From positions 13,544,202 to 13,608,201 of the forward strand of contig JAKZAP010000018.1 of assembly GCA_023053575.1 (NCBI GenBank): DNA of 64,000 nt. The letters are read 5' to 3'. Position numbers and translations under genes: made by a program. Numbering within the stretch: the first letter of the stretch is position 1; every line of letters starts with the position of its first letter. Below the pieces are notes generated by a model, which searched no databases, was not told the origin of the DNA, and saw only the letters and a program-made list of their open reading frames with translations. Below, one piece after another: positions 19,101 through 27,735 of this stretch. The stretch is from Branchinecta lynchi. Its lineage: Eukaryota; Arthropoda; Branchiopoda; Anostraca; Branchinectidae.

Positions 19101-20255
19101 TCTCTCAGCGTTGTCCTTGGTTGGGTATAAATGTGCTAAGATGGACCAAAGAAAGCATTTTTGATCTAAATTTTTTATATTTATGCACGCTTTTTTATTT
19201 TTTACGAAATCTGGCAGTATTTTAAACGTTCCTCCCATGTAAGATTCTATTCGTGTCATCCTATAATCAATTCCTTCATACCGACTGAATTGTAGCCCAG
19301 ATCGAGGGGTATTACTTAAAGAACTAAGTCTCTTGTTATTATCATCCAAATGATTATGAGTAAGAATGCTATTTTTATTTAAAATCCAAGAAGTACTGTT
19401 GTAATATACTACTACTTCTTCATCATTCTCCTGTCGATGGAAAATGACACGAGTTACAAACTGAACTCTATACTGATTTATTTCGTTCATTCGCCGCTTT
19501 ATATCTGCGAAAGTAAAAGCAATAAGAGTATTCTCGTCAACTCCATTACCTTGAACTGAAACGTTTATAGTGAATATATTCTCACTTTCGCTAAAAATAG
19601 TAGGCTGCTGTTCTTCTTCCGTTCTAAATACATGATCAGGAATTAATTTTTCTTCTTTAATTTTTTTCTTATTTATGAAGAGAGTTGATAAATCGACTAC
19701 TTTTTCTTTATTGTCATCACTTCTTTCGATTTGAGCTCTAATGATATTACTATTTTTCTTTATAGTATCTTCGTGTTTTTTAATAATATTATTATAGTAT
19801 TCTCCAACTCTTTTTAGTACTTCTTCTCGGTTTCCGCGAGTTGATAGGTTCTTGTTTTTCAGAAATCTTTTTAATTGACTCGTATCTTTTTCTTTTATCT
19901 TTTCCTTCTCTTGTGTTATTTTTGTAATGGTAGTATTATTTTCTTTTATCTCATCTTCCAGAATGGTTCGTAATCTCGGTTCTGGTTTGTAGTCGGATGG
20001 TCTGTTCTTATTATGAGTTCTTTCGTTTCTGCGTTCAATTTTAATTTTATCTTCAGCTATCAAAATATACTTATTAAGATGGTTTATTATATTATTTGTT
20101 ATTTCATGTTTCTTAGCTCCATTTGTTTTGATTTTATTAATTTTCGCATAAGTCCGCAGTTCATTATATGTGTATAGCGGTAATCTTTGTATAACCGATT
20201 TGTTGTTCGATATAACCTTTTTACAAAGCTGAATAACCTCTGCAGTATTCATCAT
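16191..20255 (-). CDS. Protein-primed family B DNA polymerase (pPolB), 1354 aa
   Basis: Replicase of the Polinton, with a protein-primed start expected at the TIR ends. Domains in order: SAP-like DNA-binding motifs at about 30-60 and 127-153; conserved KCFLWSILAHLYP (366-378); a C2H2-like finger with CTFC...H..H (484-500); 3'-5' exonuclease I ADFES (537-541). An inserted endonuclease-VII-like Zn/HNH block follows with CHIC (633-636), FDHDHMTG (646-653) and AEC (661-663). Then exonuclease II HNLSKYD (678-684), exonuclease III YLKSD (841-845), polymerase A YLDKNNLYG (939-947), B KLMNNACFGK (1094-1103) and C MDTDS (1193-1197). All catalytic motifs are present and the frame is open. The start is in ccctattaaATGATG. 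Confidence 0.96.
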   Translation of the reverse strand: MMNTAEVIQLCKKVISNNKSVIQRLPLYTYNELRTYAKINKIKTNGAKKHEITNNIINHLNKYILIAEDKIKIERRNERTHNKNRPSDYKPEPRLRTILEDEIKENNTTITKITQEKEKIKEKDTSQLKRFLKNKNLSTRGNREEVLKRVGEYYNNIIKKHEDTIKKNSNIIRAQIERSDDNKEKVVDLSTLFINKKKIKEEKLIPDHVFRTEEEQQPTIFSESENIFTINVSVQGNGVDENTLIAFTFADIKRRMNEINQYRVQFVTRVIFHRQENDEEVVVYYNSTSWILNKNSILTHNHLDDNNKRLSSLSNTPRSGLQFSRYEGIDYRMTRIESYMGGTFKILPDFVKNKKACINIKNLDQKCFLWSILAHLYPTKDNAERISKYKQYENEFDFEGVTNFPMDTKDIHKFENGYNIKICLFQIEKEKIIRSHILKSTINGKTAKHIVHLLYFDNHYVLVKDLSRLVGSQISKNKTKTYLCTFCGRHFTKEEHFEKHESKNNCEDPDIIMPPEGSSIQYKNIAKQMKVPYCIIADFESYNEEYNQVNGKKTIKVAKQKPFAYGFQVCCSFDTNQNKYYDYFGEDAAEHFVKTVTKVSTEIADKYESRQRNHTYTNAEITEKWKNLMNKTCHICTTEITENPHFDHDHMTGEDRGFAHAECNMKYRIPRHIPVVMHNLSKYDSHLFVRELIPDNGIFESAESFISFSKSISIRKTDAEIKYEIRFIDSIRFMASSLDKLSANLATCDCKVPCNHLRQNFKFTSNSFKNDDEFKEIIKKGVYPYEFVDSFDKMNCTKLPPIESFYSRLTGKGIDKGDYKRAVSIWKQFNCETLLGYTKLYLKSDVLILSDVVENFRNVCIHNYDLDPLHYFSAPGLTWDAFLKHLKVDLPLFSKEDMYTFIEKGIRGGVSQCIKRYAKANNKYTSDYNKNKPSNYLVYLDKNNLYGWAMSQNLPANDFQFISIPDDLKERNEYESIEYYNHLKTHINSIMKLQNVGAIYEVDLEYPKELHELHKDLPLAPEHFNGKLCTTVLDKTNYVVHHRNLEFYLQKGLILKRVHRILGFTESAYLKGYIDHNTALRTKGTNDFEKDFFKLMNNACFGKTMENVRKRADMEIITDDATREKIIKKPNFKSEIIFSENFSVARMSKEKIKLDKPMYIGFAVLELSKLLMYEFHYDYMKPKYGDKIDLCYMDTDSFIYDIRTEDFYQDIKQDLNERFDTSDYAKDNPYGFPSVNKKVIGMMKDELGGQVMTEFVGLRSKVYAYLKDNQDPSKASKKLKGIKTNIVKDKITIQNYKDVLFGKTENLSITQYNLRSYKHNMFLEEQNKKALDPKDDKRIVTSDKIHTLPLGYKH

Positions 20256-20479
20256 TTAATAGGGGAATATTTTTATTAATAAATTTCTCCCGTCTGAGTT
20301 TTGTCAGCCGTAAAGAAAAGCACTGGTTTCAGTATGCGTTTCACAGAGCAAGCACTGTCTATATTCTCTCCAATCAGTCAAGAAAGATTCCATACAGTTT
20401 AGCAGGTGGCGGATGTGTTCCGAATCGCGAACCTTTCATTCAATCAAATAATTTCTGAAACAATTTTATTACATAATAA
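20256..20479. promoter_or_regulatory. Divergent intergenic region between polymerase (-) and the 140-aa gene (+)
   Basis: 224 bp with the two starts facing outward. Each side ends in a TAAATG context: ccctattaaATGATG leftward and acataataaATGGAA rightward. This is the only place in the element where transcription diverges. No longer palindrome is visible. Promoter identity is inferred from the start motif shared by all genes of the element. Confidence 0.5.
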
Positions 20480-20902
20480 ATGGAAGAATTAGAAAAGAAA
20501 ATGTATGTTTACCGTCGCAGTTACAAGTACTACAATCGTATAAGTAATAGCTTACTTGTATCCAAATTCCTCTTTTCGGCAGCAGGAATGTCTGCGTTTC
20601 TAGTGCTACCTTTAGCTTCTTTAAGTTTGGGTGCTGTTATCATCGAAATAATTGAAAAGCAGTTAAGCATTGCTGATAGAAAAGCAGAATTTAGGACAAA
20701 TTACAATTTTTATACTGAGTTGTTCTCAATGCTAAAATGCGGACAATTAACAATTGAGGAGGTAATTCAGAGAGAAACAGAGATGCGTAAAACCTTTCGA
20801 TTTTTTCCTCGCGAAAAATACATGAAACAGGTTCGCTTGAACGGTTATAAATATTGTAAGAACGAAACTGTCAAAATACAAGAAAATTTACCAAAAATAT
20901 AA
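20480..20902 (+). CDS. Putative two-segment membrane protein, 140 aa
   Basis: Unknown function. The N-terminus is basic and Tyr-rich (KKMYVYRRSYKYYNR, 6-20). Residues about 24-57 are hydrophobic with a Pro-Leu-Ala kink (LLVSKFLFSAAGMSAFLVLP, then LASLSLGAVIIEII), enough for a membrane hairpin. An amphipathic helix and a basic C-terminus follow. The layout recalls SLATT-type two-helix membrane domains, but that is resemblance only. It is the one gene outside the TIR on the plus strand, diverging from the polymerase. The start is in ataataaATGGAA. A role in membrane interaction or exit is speculation. Confidence 0.6.
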   Translation: MEELEKKMYVYRRSYKYYNRISNSLLVSKFLFSAAGMSAFLVLPLASLSLGAVIIEIIEKQLSIADRKAEFRTNYNFYTELFSMLKCGQLTIEEVIQRETEMRKTFRFFPREKYMKQVRLNGYKYCKNETVKIQENLPKI

Positions 20903-20979
20903 AATTTTTGCAAAACCTCCCACCCCAGACTTTGAAGATTGAAGATGTTTATTTGTCGTCTTATTATTTTTTATGGTGT

Positions 20980-21140
20980 GTCTGGGGTGCCCCGTGAGGG
21001 GAGGAAACCCTCTGAGTTTTTTGTTCGCCATCCTCACCATTAACCTCAAGTTGATGGCGGGATTCGATCTCACGACATCATTGATGAAGTGGTTGATCTA
21101 AGACGTTGCAACATCTTAGACCACTACACCAACGGGGCCT
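20980..21140 (-). repeat. tRNA-like (possibly SINE-derived) sequence inside the Polinton
   Basis: On the minus strand the sequence begins GGCCCCGTTGGTGTAGTGG near 21139, with an A-box-like TGGTGTAGTGG at 21131-21121. About 55 nt later comes a B-box-like GATCGAATCCC at about 21068-21058. Between them lies a near-palindrome ctaagatgttgcaacgtctt. The 3' part does not pair with the 5' end as a tRNA acceptor stem close to the B box, so it is not a functional tRNA. A tRNA-derived SINE inserted beside the right TIR is my preferred reading. Confidence 0.4.
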
Positions 21141-21328
21141 GCAGAATCTCCGCAACGAAATATTTTGTGATGTGAATACTAATGCGCAATGAGATTTTCT
21201 GTTTTTTGTTGCCCTAAGAGCTTTATCAGTACTAGAGGCAGAATTGTGGGTACGTCGAGGAGATTTTAATTTGATGATGTGATGAATATCGATTTGGATT
21301 TTTTTTTTTTACATCAGATATTATCAAT

Positions 21329-21942
21329 AAAAATATGTATGTGAGTTTGTGAGCCTGGATTTTTATTTAATAAAATCATCCCCTAATAAATGGAGTCCAC
21401 AAAGGAAGTCTTGAATACAATCAGAATGAATAAATACAATGAGACAATCAGGAAAGAAGAACTAGTGTTAGGTTTGAAATATACTATTGTTAAAATGAGA
21501 ATTGCTAAGACAAAATATGGTGATAAGTTGGTTGTAGTTATTAATCATAATGACAAACCCTGTGATTTGTTTATAACTCAGAAATATAATGCCATTGCTA
21601 ACGAATTACTTTTAAAGAAAAATCTGGTTTTGCAGCCTATTGTACGCGAAAACAAGAACAAAGAAACATATGTGGATTTAGAACTGTTTACTCAGTAATA
21701 TTTGAATAAAAAATGAAAAATGTAAAAAAAAAAGAAGTAGTAGTATATTGTAGTATTTTATATGTAGTAAAGGGTAATATTCTCATTTCTTGTATCCTTT
21801 ATTTTGGAAGTAAGAAAATAAAAATGTTCTTAAAAAGGGGGATAATTTGGTAAAAAGGATGTTAAAATTTAAGAAATTGATGTTAAAATGGGGTTTTGAA
21901 ATTGGGGGGAGGTTGAGCCAGAACCCGGTTTATATAACTACT
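21329..21942. repeat. Right terminal inverted repeat of the Polinton (614 bp)
   Basis: Reverse complement of 8612-9225. It ends ...CCGGTTTATATAACTACT and is followed by the second ATGGTG. It carries the second copy of the 102-aa gene. Confidence 0.95.
21390..21698 (+). CDS. TIR-encoded 102-aa protein with TKYG motif, right copy
   Basis: Identical in protein and, as far as I compared, in DNA to the gene at 8856-9164, since both lie in the TIRs. The start is in cccctaataaATGGAG. Here it is a plus-strand gene pointing out of the element, downstream of the 140-aa gene. No known enzymatic motif; see the left copy for the motifs. Confidence 0.8.
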   Translation: MESTKEVLNTIRMNKYNETIRKEELVLGLKYTIVKMRIAKTKYGDKLVVVINHNDKPCDLFITQKYNAIANELLLKKNLVLQPIVRENKNKETYVDLELFTQ

Positions 21943-21948
21943 ATGGTG
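21943..21948. other. Right target-site duplication ATGGTG of the Polinton
   Basis: Identical to 8606-8611. Removing the element would rejoin ...cttgtcgta-ATGGTG-agcgacaac..., where TTGTCG and CGACAA form a short inverted pair around the target. Confidence 0.95.
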
Positions 21949-22445
21949 AGCGACAACAGAGGATGGGTTTGTATGGATCAATGAATTACTAATTTCAAAC
22001 ATACAGTTCCAGTGCATTAAAAAGTAAAAGTAGGCTATAAAACACTAAAATAATTTCCAGAAAGAATCATCACAAGTTGATCTGAACCAGGCCAATTGGA
22101 TGTACGTGCGTGACGCAAAAGCAGGAAATTCGATGAAAATTAAAATCCTAGGGTAGGATACAGTATTTAAAGATTCTAGCTTACATATACTCTGTCGAAC
22201 TTAATTATAAAACGAACTTAGTAAAACAGTAATTGCTTTCAGTCCAGGCGCACAGACCTGTCACCTTTCTTCCATGACCCTCTTCCCATGAGGATGAACC
22301 AATTTAGCCAGCGACCAATCCCGGGCCTCGGAACTACCTGAGTTTTGGAAGAAAAAAACGTCATATATTCATTCACACGCTGCTTCTTCTCCGGTTCTTC
22401 ACTCTAGCCATAATTCTTATCTATTTCTCTTTTACCATGTTTCAG
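21949..22445. other. Unannotated stretch ending in a splice acceptor
   Basis: No gene seen. The last 30 bases are pyrimidine-rich and end in accatgtttcag at 22445, a strong 3' splice site for the next exon. Confidence 0.5.
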
Positions 22446-22668
22446 TTTCGTACAGTAAACCTTGACGACACTAATGACATCTTTGTTCCGCTTCCGGAGA
22501 AAAAAGTTTCCAAGCCTTTTCTGAGCAACCTTGACGACGTTTTCAACCCTCTGCTGAACACACTGGTTGAGCCTCATGAGGAGTCCCTTTCTGGCACCCT
22601 AGCGGGAGACGAGGAGAATCACGGCCTTCAACCGGATGATGCTCTTGACAAGGCGACTCCTTGCGATG
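22446..22668 (+). CDS. Serine protease gene, exon encoding acidic propeptide
   Basis: First visible exon of a trypsin-like (S1) serine protease. It encodes an acidic, Asp/Glu-rich propeptide ending in LDKATPCD; the Cys probably pairs with the catalytic domain as in chymotrypsin-type zymogens. The donor at 22669 is G|gtaaga and leaves one base, which joins the next exon in frame. An ATG at 22437 is in frame, but it overlaps a strong acceptor (tttcag, 22440-22445) and gives no signal peptide. I therefore treat this as an internal exon, with the secretion signal on an unseen upstream exon, perhaps left of the Polinton. No clip domain is seen. Confidence 0.65.
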
Positions 22669-24955
22669 GTAAGAGATCCACTCCACAGGATTCTTATCCA
22701 AATACTTTGCTCTTTTCCGTACCGAAGGGAAGGGTATTATGCACCGCACGTTGCTGCCTAAACGTGGTGGTGGTGGTGGGTGCAGGGGCGTCACGACTGG
22801 GAGGAGGGGGACGCCCCCCAATGCTGTGGGCCAGTCGGTAAAAAAGAACCGAGTCGTTTCATGAAAACAGTCGGTTTTTCTGAAAATTGGTCGATTTTTC
22901 GTCAAAATAACTGTTTTTTCTGAAAATCAGTGGATTTTTCTGAAAATTAGCCGATTCTTTTCAAAACTGTAATTTTTTGTTGTTGAAAATAGTCGTTTTT
23001 TCTGCAGAAACAGTCGGAAAAATTACCAGCCAGTTGGTAAATGCCTCATCCCCCCCAAACATTTTGGCTAGTGACGCCTGTGGTTGGTTGGGGGGGGGGG
23101 GGTGATACTGATTGTTACTGGAAATAGTGAAACAAAGACAAACTTATGTTCAGTTCAGTTTAGTGTATAGAGAAATTTACAGAGGCGAAAGCCTTTTGAT
23201 GCAGTTATATTCTTAAGAGATTTTTAGAATGCCAGATTTGTTCGTTTTCGCTGATCTGCAGGACAAATCGAAATTCAGTAACACTAGTCCGACAACTGAT
23301 TGGCGACCATAGTTAACCAATAAAACATGGTAAACAGGAAACCCATGCTCAACGATGGGAATATCTTTTTTCAACGCTGAGCGATAGCCCTTGGTGAGGC
23401 AATTACCTTCCACGAGCATAGGTATATCCCTTAATAATCAACAGAGATGTAAAATTATATGACAAACAATGATGCACTTCTCCAGTCTTATACATAGCTC
23501 CATCTTTCCGAATCCGTCATAGCAGCCCCAACATTAACTGGGACGGGCCGACTAAAAATTCAATGGATTTATTTTAAATTTGCAAAATACATTCTTCGTC
23601 TTCCTCCTTGGACGCGCAAGACCTGCATGACCCAGAAATATGGTATCGTTGACCCAATTCGGAAGCTCGAAGATCCATATCAACGATTGAAATGTAGTCA
23701 GAGTGGCCATGACTGGCAAGGGATTGTTCTTTTATAACTTTTGAATTATTAGTTTGATTTTCTCTCTGTGCTTTGCTGTTTGTTTTTCTTTGTTGTGTGA
23801 TCTTTTCTCTGTGTTCTTTCTACTTTTTTGTATGTACTCCATCATTTTCTCTTTCATGGACGATAGGTGAAACATAAACATCGAAGTACATTACAACAGT
23901 CGTCTGTAGAAAAGATCTGCCGCCGTTGGATAAGCCAAGCTTGCACCAGGAAGAAAACCGCTTCCTCATTTGTCAGCAAGCCAAGATGAGGGGCTCGGTT
24001 TTTTCCGAGCTTCACTTGTTTACTTGCGTTCGGATTCCCACAAATCGATTACAGCGGATTTTTGAAATAATTTAGGTACCGTACGCGCGTTTGCCTGTCC
24101 CCCTGCGCTGTACTGATGACCCAGAAATAGCTGCGGATTGACGATGATGTGGCGCGGGAATGTTAGGACAAGGCTGGGCGGTAATGGCTCTGATAAACAC
24201 AACGATTAGATAGTATGGGAAGACATTGGACTCAGCTTTACTTTTCTAAGATTGAAAACTATGCCAAGGAGAAAAAAAAACTAGTGTCGCCCTTCGTGTT
24301 TAATGTACAGATGAAAACCTTAGATCTTTCACCCTTTTGTTTGACACTAATCGCACGATCACCATCACACCTGGGCTCGATCATTTTAACGAGTCGTTGC
24401 CGCACGAAAGCATTGTCAAACAAGTCAACTGTTTGCAGGAGGTTTCTTAACCAGCAGCACGTGACCCTTCTTGTCGCGATCTTCTCCCTAGGTGCCGGAA
24501 CACCAGATATTTAACCAGGGCCAAATATTGTCTTAAAGGCATCATGCTATCGTAGCCTATAACTAAAAAATTAGAATGGGTCTGTCCAACAATTACGGTT
24601 CTTACGTCTATCTGACCAATAACTACGAATAGGCGACTGGTCTTGGGTGGGTGGCGGGAGGGGGGGGGGCTGCAGGTCAGCACATGCTTCCTGTTATGCA
24701 GCGCTACTCTGTCAGAATCGTCTCTAGGACTGTCTATGTCAGAGTCCTCCGTGGTGGGGCTCAGAGTACCAAGCCACCGTTACTAAGATATAGCTCAGCC
24801 CACCACCACCTGGTTCAAAATCCTGCGCCTTGAAGACTCGGTCGACGACTCCAAGAAAGCAAAAGAAATATGAAATTTTTATGTAGAGACAAGTGGTCTA
24901 TTTTTTTTAACTGCATTACTATTATCATTATTAATAATTATCAGTTTATTTTCAG
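22669..24955. other. Intron of the serine protease gene
   Basis: Runs from gtaaga to ttattttcag. From about 22868 to 23015 a short degenerate repeat of about 22 bp ('cgatttttctgaaaat') is present. G runs occur near 23090 and 24660. No other gene is supported. Confidence 0.6.
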
Positions 24956-25130
24956 ACCGCTGCGGGCTAAGTTATAATCACAGAATTGTTGGCGGACAGG
25001 ACGCAGAAGTTGGAATGTTTCCGGGTTATGTCGGTCTGAAAATCCGGACACTCATTGGAGAAATCCGGTGTGGGGGTGCACTTATCAAGAGGAACTATGT
25101 TCTGACAGCTGCCCATTGCTTCCATAGCCA
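24956..25130 (+). CDS. Serine protease gene, exon with activation site and catalytic His
   Basis: Starts after ttattttcag and ends before gtaagt. With one base carried over from the previous exon it reads DRCGLSYNHRIVGGQ, the zymogen activation site (cleavage after Arg, new N-terminus IVGG). CGGALIKRNYVLTAAHC follows, with the catalytic His in TAAHC and the Cys pair that brackets it. Both ends match neighbouring exons in phase. The product is expected to be a secreted trypsin-like endopeptidase; substrate cannot be inferred because the S1 specificity pocket is not in the window. Confidence 0.92.
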
Positions 25131-25513
25131 GTAAGTACCGGATTTTATTGTTAACTTGCGTGAATCCGCTCACGAAAGTTTTACGGAGAGATTCATCATT
25201 AAGGACTTCTATTTGAAGGAAATACTATTAGCGTCGCATATAGTAGATACAGCTGAATTGAGATGGCGCTAGGACTCTCCGTGCCGGCGACTTCTCTGAG
25301 CTTCAGTGTGTAATGGATTCCAACCGAGCCGGTCGAATTGTTTAATTTAACGATATTAAACACCTTGGGTAAGTCAAATTTCGTCTGATCTCTCGCCAAA
25401 TTTGGTCATGTCCAGCCATATTAAATGTTTTATTGATAATCAAATAAAACCATCATAACCGAGTCGGTTGTGCGTTGATAAAAACTTTCACATTTAAACA
25501 AAAATTTGTCATT

Positions 25514-25534
25514 GTTCGCTGCGAGCCAGCGAAC
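25514..25534. repeat. Short perfect hairpin
   Basis: gttcgctg-cgagc-cagcgaac forms 8-bp arms around 5 bases, just upstream of the first copy of the 188-bp direct repeat. Confidence 0.6.
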
Positions 25535-25539
25535 GCACC

Positions 25540-25728
25540 GCCATGTTTACTCCGTCATATTCCTACCCGCTGGGTGGAACTATAAGGGGTGTAAAAGGCG
25601 TATGACGCTCCCTCTGCACGAGGGAGAGGCATCCAGAAACACGTTGTGTTTTTTGTATGCATTATTATATAAGGTTATTCACGTGTGAATGACCAATAAA
25701 AGAAGGCTATGGCCAATACAAGAAAGCT
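25540..25728 (+). repeat. Direct repeat (~188 bp), copy 1
   Basis: Nearly identical to 26149-26336. Both begin gccatgtttactccgtc and end caatacaagaaagc. The unit contains the hairpin ctccctctgcacgagggag and the near-palindrome ggttattcacgtgtgaatgac. Confidence 0.85.
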
Positions 25729-25833
25729 TATATAAGGTTATTCACGTGTGAATGATCATTTATAAGAAGGTCCATGTGCGAGTCACTGGATGTTTGATTA
25801 TTAAAGCCTTCCTGAAAGTCGTACTAAAGCCAA

Positions 25834-26868
25834 ATGACCACATATTCTTACGTAAATGCAGTTAAGATTAACTATGTAACATGGTACCGTACTGTGTCTG
25901 TAGGACCAGTAGTCCAATATAATGATACGTATTATAGATTAATCTCCAAGATTTCAAAAAAGAGATCAAAAGAAATGGAAGATTTGACCCGAGAGGTCAC
26001 CGAGAATGTCAGGAAAGACCTTAAAGAAATGCTTCATGAAATGTTGAAACTAATTTTATCTGGAGACTATGATGATGATTGTGAAGAATTGAACCTTGAT
26101 AATGAGGATCTGTCTCAGAAAAATGATGATAGTGTGAATATAAGTGATGCCATGTTTACTCCGTCTTGTTCCTACCCGCTGGGTGGAACTATAAGGGGTC
26201 TAAAAGGCGTACGACAACTCCCTCTGCACGAGGGAGAGTCATCCAGAAACACGTTGTGTTTTTTGTATGCATTATTATATAAGGTTATTCACGTGTGAAT
26301 GACCAATAAAAGAAGGCTATGGCCAATACAAGAAAGCGTTCATTCGGCCACAAGTATGGTTTTGGCCATGCAGCAAGTGAGTGGTCTAAAATCAGGAGGG
26401 GCGAATTCGGAATTATGTGACAATATTAGTAAGCAATGTGGGCTGTCATTGCAGCTTTTGTCCCAGGCTAATTTTGAGATAAATAATCGAAGAAAGGAAT
26501 TTATCCGGCCTGAAATGGACGAAAATTTCCAGACCATGTTGACTGCCCAAGCGCAGTGTGGGGAGTTCTTGGTGGAAGACTGGAAAGAGAAAATGACGAA
26601 GGCGGAGGAAGCTCCCAAGCTCAAAGCCAAACTAAAGAAATCCCTTAAACCCCTTCTTCGTTATAGCCGGGGTGGATATAGTTATGGTTCAGGAAATAGC
26701 GGCTCAGGTTTTCGTGGAGGCCGTGGAGGCGCAGGAGGTGCTTTTTTAGGACGCCGTCCCTGGCGAGGCCAGTTTCGCGGCAGAAGACCGTTTCATCCCG
26801 GCACAAAATCCCGGCCAGAATCTTCAGAAAGTCAACGGAGTGGAGAGTTACCGAAACTGAAGAAATAA
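25834..26868 (+). pseudogene. DIRS-like gag region, interrupted
   Basis: An N-terminal frame (25834-26298) has a charged helical stretch (KEMEDLTREVTENVRKDLKE) and an acidic tail, then runs into the 188-bp repeat and stops at TGA 26296-26298. The same frame reopens to 26868 with NNRRKEFIRPEMDE and a Gly/Arg-rich C-terminus (GGYSYGSGNSGSGFRGGRGG), typical of nucleic-acid-binding gag tails. The repeat copy splits the gene and introduces the stop. Assignment rests on position before the reverse transcriptase and on composition. Confidence 0.65.
26149..26336 (+). repeat. Direct repeat (~188 bp), copy 2, inside gag
   Basis: Second copy of the 25540-25728 unit, lying within the gag-like frame. Differences are few, for example tcttgttcc against tcatattcc near the start. 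Confidence 0.85.
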
Positions 26869-26880
26869 GTGGGGTAAGAA

Positions 26881-27735
26881 TTGTTCCGCCCTGCAAATTT
26901 TTTTGCTGGAAGAACTAGTTTGTTTTCTCAGAATTGGAAAAAGTATGCGACTGATCCAGATTTGTTAGCTTCAGTATCAGGTTATGCAATTCCATTTGCT
27001 ACAAACCCACTTCAGTTACGTGTGCCGCTCAGAACTTACTCGTCTGCGGAAGAAAAATTGATTAGTTCAGAATGAGTGAAATTAAAAGAAAAAGGAATAA
27101 TTTGTGTTGTACAAGATTTGTCACCTGAACAGTTCATTAGTACGGTATTTACAGTGCCGAAGCGTGATGGGTCAGTTAGGTTGATACTGAATCTGAAGGG
27201 TTTAAATGAATTTCTGGAAAAAGTTCATTTTAAGATGGATACGTTAGAAACGGTCTTGAACATGGTGGAAAAAGACGCATATATGGCGTCTATTGATTTA
27301 GTCGATGCGTATTATTCGTTCACGGCTAAATCGTCATCTCGGAAGTATCTGCGCTTCTGTTTCATGGGTGTTATTTATGAATTTACTTGTTTGCCTAACG
27401 GGCTTTCTTCAGCACCCTGTGCTTTTACCAAGTTTTTGAAGCCTATTGTCAGTCATTTAAGAACTCATGGAATGAAAGCAATGAATTATTTGGACGATTT
27501 TTTCCTCATTGATAAAAATTTCGAAGATTGCTGCAGTGTCGTTAATTACACTGCGTCGGTCTTGCAAGATTGTGGTTTCCTCATAAATGTAGAAAAAAGT
27601 GTGCTTGTACCTTCGAAGACGGTTCGAATGCTGGGCTTTATTATTAACTCCGAGAGCATGACTGTAAGTTTACCAGCTGATAAGTCGGGAAAAATTAATC
27701 AGGAAACCTTTCGGTTTATTGAACTCGGTTTCATG
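26881..27735 (+). pseudogene. DIRS-like reverse transcriptase
   Basis: Before an in-frame TGA (27073-27075) lies a pre-RT segment (LRVPLRTYSSAEEKLI). After it come FTVPKRDGSVRLILNLKGLN (fingers), ASIDLVDAYYSF (motif A), LPNGLSSAPCAFTKFLKP (motif B) and MNYLDDFFLI (motif C, YLDD). The catalytic aspartates are intact, but the TGA and a frameshift near 27725 break the gene. The LPNGLSSAP box and the RNase H behind it fit the DIRS group. Confidence 0.85.

Larger units (their letters stand above)
8612..21942 (-). mobile_element. Complete Maverick/Polinton transposon, 13,331 bp
   Basis: It has 614-bp TIRs beginning AGTAGTTATATAAACCGGG, a flanking 6-bp ATGGTG duplication and the full Polinton core set: protein-primed polymerase B, integrase, packaging ATPase, adenovirus-type protease, major and minor capsid proteins. 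Most genes lie on the minus strand in tight head-to-tail order; only a 140-codon gene and the right TIR gene are on plus. All ATG starts sit in TAAATG. The TIR copies differ at one base, so insertion is recent by that measure. Yet the capsid gene and a 131-codon gene are frame-broken, and two other gene pairs overlap in the -1 frame. The element lies upstream of the first visible serine protease exon; whether that is intron or 5' flank is unknown. Confidence 0.96.

Noticed and set aside
20980..21140. A functional tRNA gene
   Set aside because: A- and B-box-like motifs exist, but the acceptor stem cannot form and their spacing is long; kept only as a tRNA-like repeat.
8612..21942. An integrated adenovirus, virophage or giant-virus fragment
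   Set aside because: Protein-primed polymerase plus rve integrase, long TIRs and 6-bp duplication define a Maverick/Polinton; gene resemblances to those viruses reflect shared ancestry.
22437..22445. ATG at 22437 as start of the serine protease
   Set aside because: It overlaps a strong splice acceptor and gives no signal peptide; an internal exon is more likely.
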